A stretch of 64,000 nucleotides of DNA from Thalassobacillus_A hwangdonensis (GTDB lineage Bacteria; Bacillota; Bacilli; Bacillales; Halobacillaceae). Both the position numbers and the translations under genes were made by a program. Positions within the stretch are counted from its first letter, which is position 1. Every line of letters begins with the position of its first letter. Shown here in pieces: positions 56,095 to 63,951 of this stretch. The DNA lies in contig NZ_JBHTKL010000005.1 in NCBI RefSeq assembly GCF_042675915.1, positions 124,001 to 188,000 of the forward strand, in the 5' to 3' direction. Below the pieces are notes generated by a model that was given only the letters and a program-made list of their open reading frames with translations, made no database searches and was not told the origin of the DNA.

Positions 56095-56156
56095 TTATTA
56101 CCATTATGGTGTAAAATACTTTTGACAGCCTGTGGTGAGAAAAGGATGATAACAAT

Positions 56157-56345
56157 TTGAAAAATAATATTAAAACATTGAGGGAAGATCTGGGAGTGTC
56201 ACAAGGTAAGCTTGCTACGCTTTGTAATGTAAGCCGCCAAACTATAAACGCTATTGAGAATAATAAGTATGACCCTACCTTGAAGTTGGCTTTTAATATT
56301 GCGAAGCATTTAGGAACAACGGTTGATAAAGTATTTTTGCCATAA
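56157..56345 (+). CDS. Small XRE-family regulator (62 aa)
   Basis: TTG 56157 after AAAGGATGAT gives 62 residues of compact XRE helix-turn-helix: NNIKTLREDLGVSQGKLA, CNVSRQTINAIENNKYDPTL and LAFNIAKHLGTTVDKVFL. It begins a three-gene module with two small membrane proteins. The same layout (XRE next to a membrane protein with a basic amphipathic segment) occurs at 17885-18613. Confidence 0.88.
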   Translation: MKNNIKTLREDLGVSQGKLATLCNVSRQTINAIENNKYDPTLKLAFNIAKHLGTTVDKVFLP

Positions 56346-56369
56346 ATTTTTGGAAGGGAAGAGTGAAAG

Positions 56370-56681
56370 GTGAGCTTATTTCTGACATATTTAGTTGTGC
56401 CGATTATCTGGCTCTTCGTAATAGGTGGGCTGTCTGGTAGTAATGAATTTATATTCAAACCTAAAGAGGATGAAAGAAAAGAGTGGATAAAACAAAAAGC
56501 AGTGGTACAAAGTTGGGCTACTTTAATTCTTTTTCTCCTTACAAATTTCCTGTTTGATTTTTTCAATGTAGGCGATCCCAGAGTGAAGGACATAAAATAT
56601 CCTGAGCTATTTTATTTGGTAATTGTATTGCTGAGTTACTACATATTTTACTTTATTAATGGAAGGAAAGTACGCGCTTAA
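56370..56681 (+). CDS. Membrane protein, partner of the XRE regulator
   Basis: GTG 56370 after AAGGGAAGAGTG gives 103 residues with helices at ~5-22, ~48-66 and ~82-98. The loop after the first helix, KEDERKEWIKQKAVVQSW, has the DER..I..KA pattern shared by membrane partners of small XRE regulators. It follows the XRE gene by 24 bp. Function unknown; it may hold the regulator at the membrane. Confidence 0.72.
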   Translation: MSLFLTYLVVPIIWLFVIGGLSGSNEFIFKPKEDERKEWIKQKAVVQSWATLILFLLTNFLFDFFNVGDPRVKDIKYPELFYLVIVLLSYYIFYFINGRKVRA

Positions 56682-56715
56682 GTGTTTGCTTTAGTAACAG
56701 AAAGGGGAGGAAAAG

Positions 56716-57108
56716 GTGAATAAATCCAAAAGATTCATAGCGTTTCTCACGTTTATTGTCTTTGTTGTAATCGCAGGATATACATTTTATGAATGGATTA
56801 GGTTTGGAACTATTAATGGAAGTTCAATATTTTTCAGTTTTCTTGCTTTATCTTATTTCTTGAATTGGATTACTTGGGGAGAAGTTGAAGGTAGAGGAGA
56901 AAAAGATGAATTGGATGTACACATTAAAACTCAAAGTACTAGAATAAGTTGCTTTGTTTTAATGTTTTTGTCAGGCTTAATTTTATTTGTTTCTGATGGG
57001 GTAACGGATTTGAAAGATATTGATAATTATCCTTTACTCATAGTGGTAGGGCTTACGTTTGTTACATTGCCAATGACAGAATTTATATATTCTAAGAAGT
57101 ATAAGTAA
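56716..57108 (+). CDS. Membrane protein, second partner of the XRE regulator
   Basis: GTG 56716 after GGGGAGG gives 130 residues with four hydrophobic helices and a loop EGRGEKDELDVHIKTQSTRISC matching the KEDER...KQKAV segment of the preceding protein. The two are related paralogues. It completes the XRE-membrane-membrane operon. No terminator is obvious before the next gene. Confidence 0.7.
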   Translation: MNKSKRFIAFLTFIVFVVIAGYTFYEWIRFGTINGSSIFFSFLALSYFLNWITWGEVEGRGEKDELDVHIKTQSTRISCFVLMFLSGLILFVSDGVTDLKDIDNYPLLIVVGLTFVTLPMTEFIYSKKYK

Positions 57109-57258
57109 TTAACATAGGGAGAGTCCCCAATCATCCTGAGGGCATGGAAAAACGAACAAGCCACAGCAACTTGATTCCTTAAGAATTCGAATGGAATTTT
57201 TCTCAAATGATAAGTGTTTAATAAGGACGATTGCTTTTTCAAGTAATAAAAATCAGAC

Positions 57259-58281
57259 GTGGACGTGATTAAATTGAAAACAGGATGGGAACGTTCCAAT
57301 CCTCTCATTCTACCGGATCAATCAACAGTATCTAAAATGTTACAACCATTTTTAAATGAGAGACAGATTTTAAAATTAGAACCACTTGGCGGAGGACTTA
57401 GTAATACCAATATAAAAGTCTCTCTTACGAATGGGGAGAATTTTGTTCTTCGGATTTATAACGATGATGGTACAAAAGGGCATATAGAGAAGGGTGTATT
57501 GCAACTTGTCAAAAGCACGATACCTGTTCCTCAAGTCCTTTATCATGATGCTTCATTGTCTCAATTTGAGTATCCATATTTAGTTTTAGATTGGATAAAA
57601 GGGACTCAGCTCTCAGAGTTATTTATTTCAAGAGATCAACAAAGCTTAGTATATGCCGGCCAGGAAGTAGGAAGGGTGCTTGCAAGCCTACACGCCATCC
57701 AGTTTACTTCACCAGGCTTCTTTGATGAACAGTTAACTATACAAAGATTTGACGGTGCTTCTGGTGCAGAATTTTTTGTGGATCTTATAGAAAGAATTAT
57801 TAGTGAGCGACCTGTGACTGAAAATCTAGGTCCGGAACTGGTTAATGAAATCAGACAGTTTGTAAATGAACATGCGCAATTAGTAGACGATATCGGCAAT
57901 CAATCTTCTTTAGTGCATAGCGATTTCAACCCCTTGAATATTCTCATTGAAAAAGATGAGGACAACATCAAAATAACTGGAATTTTGGACTGGGAATTTT
58001 CATTCAGCAATTCGCCATTAATTGATATTGGCAATATGCTACGGTACGAGGATGTAAAGGAATCTCCGTTTATACAACCATTTATCTCGAGTTATCTCAA
58101 ACACGGAGGAGACTTACCACAGAAATGGCTGCAAAAAGCTAAGTTGCTGGATCTTATTGCATTGTGTGAATTAGCAAATAAAGAAGCATGTGGGGAAGTA
58201 CGTGTACGTGATATTAAAAATCTGATAAGCAGAACAATGAATGAATGGGAATTATATGAAGAAGTACAAGAAGATATTTGA
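57259..58281 (+). CDS. APH-family phosphotransferase (aminoglycoside-phosphotransferase-like kinase)
   Basis: The 340-residue kinase-like protein has the APH fold: LEPLGGGLSNTNIKVSLTNG (glycine-rich loop), a Lys/Arg pocket FVLRIYNDDG, the catalytic loop LVHSDFNPLNILIEKDEDN (HxDxxxxN) and GILDWEFSFSNSPLIDIG (metal-binding DW). It phosphorylates a hydroxylated small molecule with ATP in the cytosol. Antibiotic resistance is not implied; many relatives act on choline, fructosamine or other metabolites. GTG 57259 has no strong RBS. Confidence 0.85.
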   Translation: MDVIKLKTGWERSNPLILPDQSTVSKMLQPFLNERQILKLEPLGGGLSNTNIKVSLTNGENFVLRIYNDDGTKGHIEKGVLQLVKSTIPVPQVLYHDASLSQFEYPYLVLDWIKGTQLSELFISRDQQSLVYAGQEVGRVLASLHAIQFTSPGFFDEQLTIQRFDGASGAEFFVDLIERIISERPVTENLGPELVNEIRQFVNEHAQLVDDIGNQSSLVHSDFNPLNILIEKDEDNIKITGILDWEFSFSNSPLIDIGNMLRYEDVKESPFIQPFISSYLKHGGDLPQKWLQKAKLLDLIALCELANKEACGEVRVRDIKNLISRTMNEWELYEEVQEDI

Positions 58282-58339
58282 TAACCATTCTGACCTTATT
58301 ACATAATTTGGTGGAAAGAATAACTTTATACGATTAAAA

Positions 58340-58376
58340 CAACACGCTTGGATATTGTAATCCAAGCGTGCTTTAT
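58340..58376 (+). terminator. Rho-independent terminator
   Basis: CACGCTTGGA / TCCAAGCGTG around TATTGTAA with a T-containing tail; yhdK converges from the right. Confidence 0.82.
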
Positions 58377-58394
58377 TGATACTGATAGGTATTT

Positions 58395-58706
58395 TTATGG
58401 CTTCGTATACGTTGCAAATTCAATGAATCCGATGAAAACGACACAGATGAACATGAACGCATACAACCCTAGCGCCCACCAGGTGAAGGTCTTGCGATAA
58501 CCTACCCGAAAAAAGCTCACGAACCCCGTTATGATGCCGGTCGTAGGAATGATCTGCAAAAACAGATTCGCAAACGGGTTGAAGCTGTTCAACGATAATA
58601 GGAAGATGTTCAAATATGCCAGTGTCAACAGCGCACATAGGAATGAAACAACACCGAATCTTGTTTCCCTCAATTTAAGCTTTGGGTTCTTTTTCACCAG
58701 TTCCAT
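58395..58706 (-). CDS. yhdK: YhdK-like membrane protein (sigma-M anti-sigma complex)
   Basis: The 103-residue protein has three hydrophobic helices (about 18-36, 45-66 and 74-98) and a basic N-terminus MELVKKNPKLKLRETRFG. It is the third gene of the sigM-yhdL-yhdK operon, where B. subtilis YhdK (about the same length) forms a membrane complex with YhdL that holds back SigM. The start is well defined (ATG 58706, RBS GGAGGTG) and overlaps yhdL by 13 bp. The name rests on position, size and topology more than on sequence, so confidence is moderate. Confidence 0.75.
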   Translation of the reverse strand: MELVKKNPKLKLRETRFGVVSFLCALLTLAYLNIFLLSLNSFNPFANLFLQIIPTTGIITGFVSFFRVGYRKTFTWWALGLYAFMFICVVFIGFIEFATYTKP

Positions 58707-59785
58707 AACCGCACCTCCCCGATGTGGATCGTTCTTACCGCGTCATTATCTCTTAGCTTCAACAGCTCTTTAGTTGGACCGGTAACCACGCCGCCGTATG
58801 CTTTCAGACCATTCCCCTCTAAATAATCGATGCGGTCCTCAAGGTCGAGCCATTTCGCATGCGCGATGTTTGTTGCCTGTTCTTCATACTTGGCAAGGAA
58901 GCGGAGACTTTCCATGAATTGTTCTTCGTTTTTCCTTCGGGAATTATAGGGCGACCAACCATCCGGATCCTGCTGTGCGGGATAACCGATTGGTGGGAGG
59001 AATCCGCCTTCTGAACTTTTTCCTTCTGCTTCAAGTCCAGTATCAATCGCATACCAGCGCCATTCTGCGTCCACATCTTGGAGCACACCCCTCATGTCGC
59101 TAGGAGCGTAGGTATCCTCAAGAGATACATACAGTTCTGCAACCGTTCCTTTAGGCAACTTCTCCAACGTATTCCAGGCGTTTTCGTCGCGGTTGGAAAC
59201 GATACCTTCCGGGTGGAACAGCTTTTTCGTCTCTGGTAACGGGATGTCCTGAGGTGGATTCTCGATGATGTAATTGCGTTTCGGGAATTCCGCATCACTA
59301 AAGTTATAGGAAACCTCCCAATCGCCTAACGAAATATCGTTTTTCCCGACACGTTTGTAGAGATCCATATCAACATCGAACGTGAACAGGCCGAAGGTCC
59401 GCTCGACCTCCATCTCTTCCAGACTGACGTTCGGCTCGGTCACATACACGGTCTGAATCGCGACTTGGATAAGGTCTTCTGCTTTTTGACCCCACCCATA
59501 GTAGAGGTAGCTACCCATCATCATGACTGGCAGAATCAGCAGAACGATCATCGTCACGTAAGCAGCCAGTGAAAATCTAGCATTCCGGATGCTGTTCTTG
59601 ATGATTTTCCCGGCTTTGTCTGAAGATAGCTCCTCCGTAGTGTTCTCGGAAGTCTGGAGTTCTTCTGCAATGACTTCCTGATAGGTATCCAGCTTCTCCA
59701 GTTCTTTTTCCACTTCTGCTGCTTCCTGCTCGGATAGGTTGCCATCATAGTAATCTTTCAACCGCTGCTTCCATTCCTCACTCAT
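58694..59785 (-). CDS. yhdL: Anti-sigma-M factor YhdL
   Basis: The 363-residue membrane protein has a cytosolic anti-sigma domain with LKDYYDGNLSEQEAAEVEKE (residues ~8-27) and LEKLDTYQEVIAEEL. One transmembrane helix follows (AAYVTMIVLLILPVMMMGSYLYY, ~73-95). The large extracytoplasmic domain ends GPTKELLKLRDNDAVRT..VRLWNW, the closing pattern I remember for B. subtilis YhdL (GEVELWNW). It sequesters SigM until envelope stress. ATG 59785 follows AAGGAAGTG; the overlap with sigM is 8 bp. GTG 59794 is too close to the RBS. Confidence 0.9.
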   Translation of the reverse strand: MSEEWKQRLKDYYDGNLSEQEAAEVEKELEKLDTYQEVIAEELQTSENTTEELSSDKAGKIIKNSIRNARFSLAAYVTMIVLLILPVMMMGSYLYYGWGQKAEDLIQVAIQTVYVTEPNVSLEEMEVERTFGLFTFDVDMDLYKRVGKNDISLGDWEVSYNFSDAEFPKRNYIIENPPQDIPLPETKKLFHPEGIVSNRDENAWNTLEKLPKGTVAELYVSLEDTYAPSDMRGVLQDVDAEWRWYAIDTGLEAEGKSSEGGFLPPIGYPAQQDPDGWSPYNSRRKNEEQFMESLRFLAKYEEQATNIAHAKWLDLEDRIDYLEGNGLKAYGGVVTGPTKELLKLRDNDAVRTIHIGEVRLWNW

Positions 59786-60275
59786 TCCCGACACTTCCTT
59801 TCTTGTAAAGCTGTTTAAGTTTTGCCCGTCCCCGGAATATATGGGTCTTTAATGTATTTTCGTTCAGCGAGAGCGTGGCTGCTGCCTGCTTAAGCGAGTA
59901 GTCGCGCAAATCACATAGGATGATCGCCTGCTTCTGCAATTCCTTCAGTTGATCGAGCTTTTGGTAGAGCTCCTCTTTGTCGATTTTCTTCTGGACTTCC
60001 TCTTCTGCTGAGGTGTCCGTTTGTATGTTTGTAAAATAGTCCGGTTCTTCGATGTCCATCTTCTTACTCCGCCGCGCGTAGTCGATGAAGGTGTGGTACG
60101 CGATTTTCAACAGCCAGGCCTTCATCGAGTTTGGTGGACTTTTTTCGAGCGCACCGTACGCCTTCATGAACGTATCCTGTGTCAAATCCTCCGCCAGACT
60201 CTGTTCCCTGCAAAGAGAGAGAAGATAGCGATAGACGTCGTTTATGTACAGTTTATAAAGTTGATTGATATCCAA
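59778..60275 (-). CDS. sigM: ECF sigma factor SigM
   Basis: The 165-residue ECF sigma factor has region 2 (YKLYINDVYRYLLSLCREQS, DLTQDTFMKAYGAL, WLLKIAYHTFIDYARRSKK) and region 4 (LQKQAIILCDLRDYSLKQAA, LSLNENTLKTHIFRGRAKLK). The opening MDINQLYKLYINDVYRYLLS closely matches SigM of Bacillus. SigM directs the response to acid, salt and cell-wall antibiotics. The TTG at 60275 follows GGAGGGGGAGAAGAC. It begins a three-gene operon with its anti-sigma factors, preceded by its own promoter type. Confidence 0.93.
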   Translation of the reverse strand: MDINQLYKLYINDVYRYLLSLCREQSLAEDLTQDTFMKAYGALEKSPPNSMKAWLLKIAYHTFIDYARRSKKMDIEEPDYFTNIQTDTSAEEEVQKKIDKEELYQKLDQLKELQKQAIILCDLRDYSLKQAAATLSLNENTLKTHIFRGRAKLKQLYKKGSVGNE

Positions 60276-60297
60276 GTCTTCTCCCCCTCCTGTCTAA

Positions 60298-60326
60298 TCA
60301 ACGAATGGGAATGGAAAAAAGTTGCA
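60298..60326 (-). promoter_or_regulatory. ECF-type autoregulatory promoter of sigM
   Basis: On the minus strand, TGCAAC (-35, 60321-60326) and CGTTGA (-10, 60298-60303) are separated by 17 bp. The run of T after the -35 is also typical. The SigM consensus is TGAAAC - 16/17 - CGTC, so this fits an autoregulated sigM operon. Confidence 0.72.
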
Positions 60327-60428
60327 CTTTGAGGAGAAAAAATTTCCAAAGGATTTCGGGACAAGACAGGGTAAGTGGATAATTATGTTAAAATTAGCAC
60401 AATGAAGTTGATGAGCGGGGGCATGGTC

Positions 60429-60875
60429 ATGGTCATGGGGGACACTTTTACAATTAAAGAACTAGATTCACAAACTGATATTTTAAAAGCATTTCCAGTA
60501 ATGAAGCAATTACGACAGCATCTCGATGAAAAAACCTATCTCGATTTAGTTGAAGATGCAAAGGACAAAGACAGCTACAAGCTGTTTGCTCTAATGGAGG
60601 AAGGAGAAATTGTCGCAGTAGTTGGATTTAAGCCAATGATCACCCTATATTACGGGAGGTTTGTCTGGGTTTGTGATTTAGTGACCGATACAACTAAGCG
60701 TTCAAAAGGGTACGGTGAAAAGCTGCTTTCCTATGTTCATGAATGGGCGAAAGAAAATGAATATGAAAGTGTTGCTTTATCTTCAGGATTACAGAGAACG
60801 GATGCCCACCGCTTTTATGAAGATAAAATGGGTTATGACAAAGTGAGTTATGTGTTCAAAGCATCATTAAAATAG
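60429..60875 (+). CDS. GNAT family N-acetyltransferase
   Basis: The 148-residue protein has GNAT motifs IVAVVGFKPMITLYYGRFVWVCDL (b4/b5), KRSKGYGEKLLSYVHEW (SKGYG acetyl-CoA loop) and LQRTDAHRFYEDKMGY (motif B). The start is uncertain: several ATGs at 60423, 60429 and 60435 follow a GCGGGGGC site, and 60429 has the best spacing. A TGTTAAAAT box at ~60387 is a likely -10. It begins the accessory run that ends at the window edge. Confidence 0.85.
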   Translation: MVMGDTFTIKELDSQTDILKAFPVMKQLRQHLDEKTYLDLVEDAKDKDSYKLFALMEEGEIVAVVGFKPMITLYYGRFVWVCDLVTDTTKRSKGYGEKLLSYVHEWAKENEYESVALSSGLQRTDAHRFYEDKMGYDKVSYVFKASLK

Positions 60876-60919
60876 TGAAATGAAGGTGTAGAACTAATTT
60901 GCCCAAAGGAGAAGGTGAA

Positions 60920-61858
60920 TTGACATACTTAGAAGAAAGACTGGCTGAGAGAAATGTAAAGGTACTAAAAAAAGAAGTTATTAATGGGGCGCATGCAGGA
61001 AGAATTTATAGGATTAATGCTATTGATAAAGAGAATCAAAACGTCAACCTTGTATATAAAGAGGTTGAAACGGACCGAAGCAATGAACTCGACCTCTATT
61101 CAACGAGTTCAAATCTCATTCAACAATTTAATAAAGTGATAGCAGTGTGGGGTTCTTCACCAAAAGCTATTCTTATGTATGACTTAAACTCCCCCATAAA
61201 AAAGGGCTTTGAACTACTGTCAGAATTGGATAAGAAAAACCTTATAGAGAGTATCTTAAATAGACTAGCTGCTCTACATAGCTTAAGTAATGACAAGAAC
61301 AGCAACGGGTTACCGACACACCGAATTACATATGAATGGCACGGATGGTGCATTGACCAGATGAATCGTTTAGGGGCACAGCATCACTGGATTCAAACAG
61401 ATTGGATTAAAATAATCACCAATGCTTATGAGCAATTAGATTTTAAAAACTTTGAGCCACAGTGCCCGCAAGTTATTACTCACGGGGATCCCCACTTGGA
61501 GAACATATTCCTCAATGATGGTCAGATATGGTTGATTGACTGGGAGTGGGCAGCTCTAAGTTCACCTTTAAGAGACATAACGATAATGTGCCAAGATATT
61601 TATGACACACGGTTGATTCAATTTGTAAAAGAATCTTATCAAGAACTCCTAAATAACGACAATCTCAATATCTCCTCCCAAGCTTACCAGCGAGATTTCA
61701 ATTACTATTATATTGATCATACAACTATGATGCTTGCCTGGGAGATTGAAAAGTATTTTCAAGATTATACATCTGAAGAAAAAATCAAAGAAATAATAGA
61801 GTTCAAAATTGGGGAAATCAAAAGAGTAACAAGTGAAGAATTAGAATTACTTCGCTAA
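60920..61858 (+). CDS. APH-family phosphotransferase
   Basis: TTG 60920 follows AAAGGAGAAGGTGAA and gives 312 residues (an earlier TTG at 60899 has no RBS). Catalytic loop VITHGDPHLENIFLNDGQIW (HGDxHxxN) and LIDWEWAALSSPLRDI (metal site) are typical of APH-like kinases, as are LAALHSLSNDKNSNGLPTH and the N-terminal GAHAGRIYRI. A small-molecule kinase, it may inactivate or activate a compound. Distinct from the family member at 57259. It lies directly before a Nudix gene. Confidence 0.84.
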   Translation: MTYLEERLAERNVKVLKKEVINGAHAGRIYRINAIDKENQNVNLVYKEVETDRSNELDLYSTSSNLIQQFNKVIAVWGSSPKAILMYDLNSPIKKGFELLSELDKKNLIESILNRLAALHSLSNDKNSNGLPTHRITYEWHGWCIDQMNRLGAQHHWIQTDWIKIITNAYEQLDFKNFEPQCPQVITHGDPHLENIFLNDGQIWLIDWEWAALSSPLRDITIMCQDIYDTRLIQFVKESYQELLNNDNLNISSQAYQRDFNYYYIDHTTMMLAWEIEKYFQDYTSEEKIKEIIEFKIGEIKRVTSEELELLR

Positions 61859-61871
61859 AGGGTTGGTGCTG

Positions 61872-62384
61872 ATGTTTAAATATACTATCTGCTTGATAAA
61901 GAAGGATAACAAAATTCTACTCTTAAACAGAAATAAAAAGCCTGCCATGGGAATGTGGAATGGCGTAGGAGGAAAAATTGAGGATCATGAAACTCCTATG
62001 CAGGGTGTAATCAGAGAAACTTATGAGGAAACGGGCTTGAAACTTAATAGTGTAACTTATGCGGGAAATGTGATTTTAAAAAGTGAAGTAAGCAATGCTG
62101 GTATGTACATATTTATTGCTGATTTACCAGAGGATTTACATATAGAAACGCCCTTAAACACATTAGAAGGAACTTTAGATTGGAAATCAATTGATTGGAT
62201 CTTGGATAAAGATAATATGGGGGTTATTAGTAATTTGAAAAGTTACCTTCCCGTTATCTTAGAAGGAAAACTTAATTTAGAGCATTCTTTCACATATGAT
62301 ATTCACAATATTTTGGATTACACTACTACAAAAGTAATTGAAAATGAGATGAACAAAAGATATAAAAAACATCAATACTTATAG
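61872..62384 (+). CDS. Nudix hydrolase, paralogue of 602-1099
   Basis: The 170-residue enzyme has Nudix box GGKIEDHETPMQGVIRETYEETGL, with all catalytic Glu residues. The opening ICLIKKDNKILLLNRNKKPAMGMWNGVGGK and the mid-section YIFIADLPEDLHIETP are close to the protein at 602-1099. ATG 61872 is chosen over an in-frame TTG at 61863. It follows the phosphotransferase gene by 13 bp; the pair could act together on a nucleotide-linked substrate, but this is inference. Confidence 0.88.
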   Translation: MFKYTICLIKKDNKILLLNRNKKPAMGMWNGVGGKIEDHETPMQGVIRETYEETGLKLNSVTYAGNVILKSEVSNAGMYIFIADLPEDLHIETPLNTLEGTLDWKSIDWILDKDNMGVISNLKSYLPVILEGKLNLEHSFTYDIHNILDYTTTKVIENEMNKRYKKHQYL

Positions 62385-62455
62385 AACTGACTGGGGCTTT
62401 TCTCCAATATCTTTGTCTCATTCAATGAGTTACCTAACAGGAGTGACAAAATAAG

Positions 62456-62605
62456 ATGGATATTTTTCTGTTTTTAGCTGTACATATAATAATCGGCTTA
62501 GCGATGATTTATTTCAAAGAGAAATTGCCAAAACCACTACCTACTTTTTCTATTGTATTTCTAAGTATGAGCTTCTTATATTTCGAGTCAATATTATTAA
62601 GATAA
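62456..62605 (+). CDS. Small two-TM peptide (49 aa)
   Basis: ATG 62456 encodes 49 residues: two hydrophobic stretches (IFLFLAVHIIIGLAMIYF and FSIVFLSMSFLYFESILLL-like) with a KEKLPKP turn. The upstream AGGAG is rather far (12 bases). Support is the clean composition and position between genes, so the call is tentative. Confidence 0.45.
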   Translation: MDIFLFLAVHIIIGLAMIYFKEKLPKPLPTFSIVFLSMSFLYFESILLR

Positions 62606-62636
62606 GCACACTTATCTCAGTGCTGAGTTTTAAACT

Positions 62637-62682
62637 AGCAGGGCGATAGCTGCACTGTGACTATCGCTTGCTGTGCTAACGG
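62637..62682. repeat. Hairpin repeat element of the accessory run, copy 1
   Basis: AGCA..GCGATAG / CTATCGC..TGCT forms an imperfect hairpin around CTGCACTGTGA. It ends with GCTAACGG. The block CTGCACnGTGACTA and the end GCTAACGG recur at 63965 and 63993. No integrase or other mobile-element gene is nearby. Confidence 0.65.
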
Positions 62683-62751
62683 AGCAGGTTAATTGAAGAA
62701 AACCTATAATGCCAAGTAAGTCTAGAAATAAATCATAGGGGGGAGATAAGT

Positions 62752-63309
62752 TTGCTAAAAGAACTTGAAAAATTGGCGAAATTAGAGACCAAGAATTTAA
62801 CACTTCGAAAAATAAATAAACAAGATATTGATGATATTTTCTATTATGGTTCTAATCCAAGTGTCTCTAAAAGAGTAAGCTGGGAGACACACCAAACTAA
62901 AGAAGATACTGAACAATTTATTGAAGCGGTACTAGATGGTTATAGTCAAAATAATAAAGCTCTTTGGGGTATGGAGTTGAAGTCTACTGGCAAGCTTATC
63001 GGAACTATCGACTTTGTAACTATCAATTACAAACACAATAATGCGGAGGTTGGATATGTACTGTCTGAGGACTACTGGGGTAATGGGCTCACCACAGAAG
63101 CTACCAAAAAAATAGTTGAAGTTGGTTTTACAGAACTAGGCTTGGTCCGTATTCAAGCTAGATGCTTTGTAGAAAACATAGGCTCTCAAAGAGTAATGGA
63201 GAAAGTTGGTATGTCGTTTGAAGGTTTAATTAGAAAAGGAATGTTCGCTAAAGGAGAGTACCAAGACTTAAAGCTCTATTCAATCTTAGTTGAAGAATTT
63301 CAAGGTTAA
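62752..63309 (+). CDS. GNAT family N-acetyltransferase (RimJ/RimL type)
   Basis: The 185-residue protein begins LKELEKLAKLETKNLTLRKI and has LIGTIDFVTINYKHNNAEVGYVL, WGNGLTTEATKKIVEV (acetyl-CoA loop WGNGL) and IQARCFVENIGSQRVMEKVGM (motif B). It is the RimJ/RimL-like branch that acetylates protein N-termini or small molecules. TTG 62752 after GGGGGAGATAAG. It lies downstream of the hairpin element at 62637. Confidence 0.88.
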   Translation: MLKELEKLAKLETKNLTLRKINKQDIDDIFYYGSNPSVSKRVSWETHQTKEDTEQFIEAVLDGYSQNNKALWGMELKSTGKLIGTIDFVTINYKHNNAEVGYVLSEDYWGNGLTTEATKKIVEVGFTELGLVRIQARCFVENIGSQRVMEKVGMSFEGLIRKGMFAKGEYQDLKLYSILVEEFQG

Positions 63310-63429
63310 TTATGTTTACTAATTAGGAGGAGACAGTCCATAAGGAACAATCATTTAGCTGTTCCTATCGGTCTTCCATTATTGGGGGCGTTTCTTTAGT
63401 TAAGGAAAATAATCTGGGAGGGGCTTTGG

Positions 63430-63903
63430 TTGATAAAAATTCAAAGCGATTATCAAAAACGACCTATTCGATTTTTACAGTTATGGGAAAACGGAGGCTG
63501 GTCGCTAAAGGTATATGGGATTTCTTATTCAAGTGAATATCCGAGTAACAAATTAATGGATAAAGCAAAGGAGCTTGCTCGTGATATTTTGCCATTTCCA
63601 GCGGTGACAAAGAATCGATATGGTCTTGGGTTTATAGGTGTTCATGAAGGTTCGGGAGCCAACTTTATTTTTATTGACTGGTGGTCTAATGAAAATGAGC
63701 TTAACCACCATGTTTACGTTGAGTCACATGGGGATCCTGGGATGTTTAAATATGTAACACCTAAAGGTTTAATAGCGTGTTGCTGGGACTTAAAGGTTTT
63801 AAGTTATGAAAGAGATTGTTGGGTAGAATCTGTATTAAATAATTCAACAGGTTCTCCAGATATAGATCTGTATTTAAACATGCATTTGAATGAAGATGTT
63901 TAA
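63430..63903 (+). CDS. Conserved hypothetical protein
   Basis: TTG 63430 after GGGAGGGGC gives a soluble 157-residue protein with Trp/His-rich blocks: IRFLQLWENGGWSLKVYGISY, KNRYGLGFIGVHEGSGANFI, IDWWSNENELNHHVYVESHG and CCWDLKVLSYERDCWVESVLN. I have a weak memory of similar hypothetical proteins but no function. Trp/His/Asp clusters hint at a ligand or metal pocket. It lies in a region of likely transferred genes, with the truncated repeat copy downstream. Confidence 0.7.
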   Translation: MIKIQSDYQKRPIRFLQLWENGGWSLKVYGISYSSEYPSNKLMDKAKELARDILPFPAVTKNRYGLGFIGVHEGSGANFIFIDWWSNENELNHHVYVESHGDPGMFKYVTPKGLIACCWDLKVLSYERDCWVESVLNNSTGSPDIDLYLNMHLNEDV

Positions 63904-63951
63904 CAATACCTTGTTGGAATTTTAAAGTGTCTCGAATTCAAGTTTTACACA

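Noticed and set aside
57259..61858. Antibiotic resistance genes (two APH-type kinases)
   Set aside because: The motifs define a broad kinase family. Nothing in the sequence or neighbourhood points to aminoglycosides.
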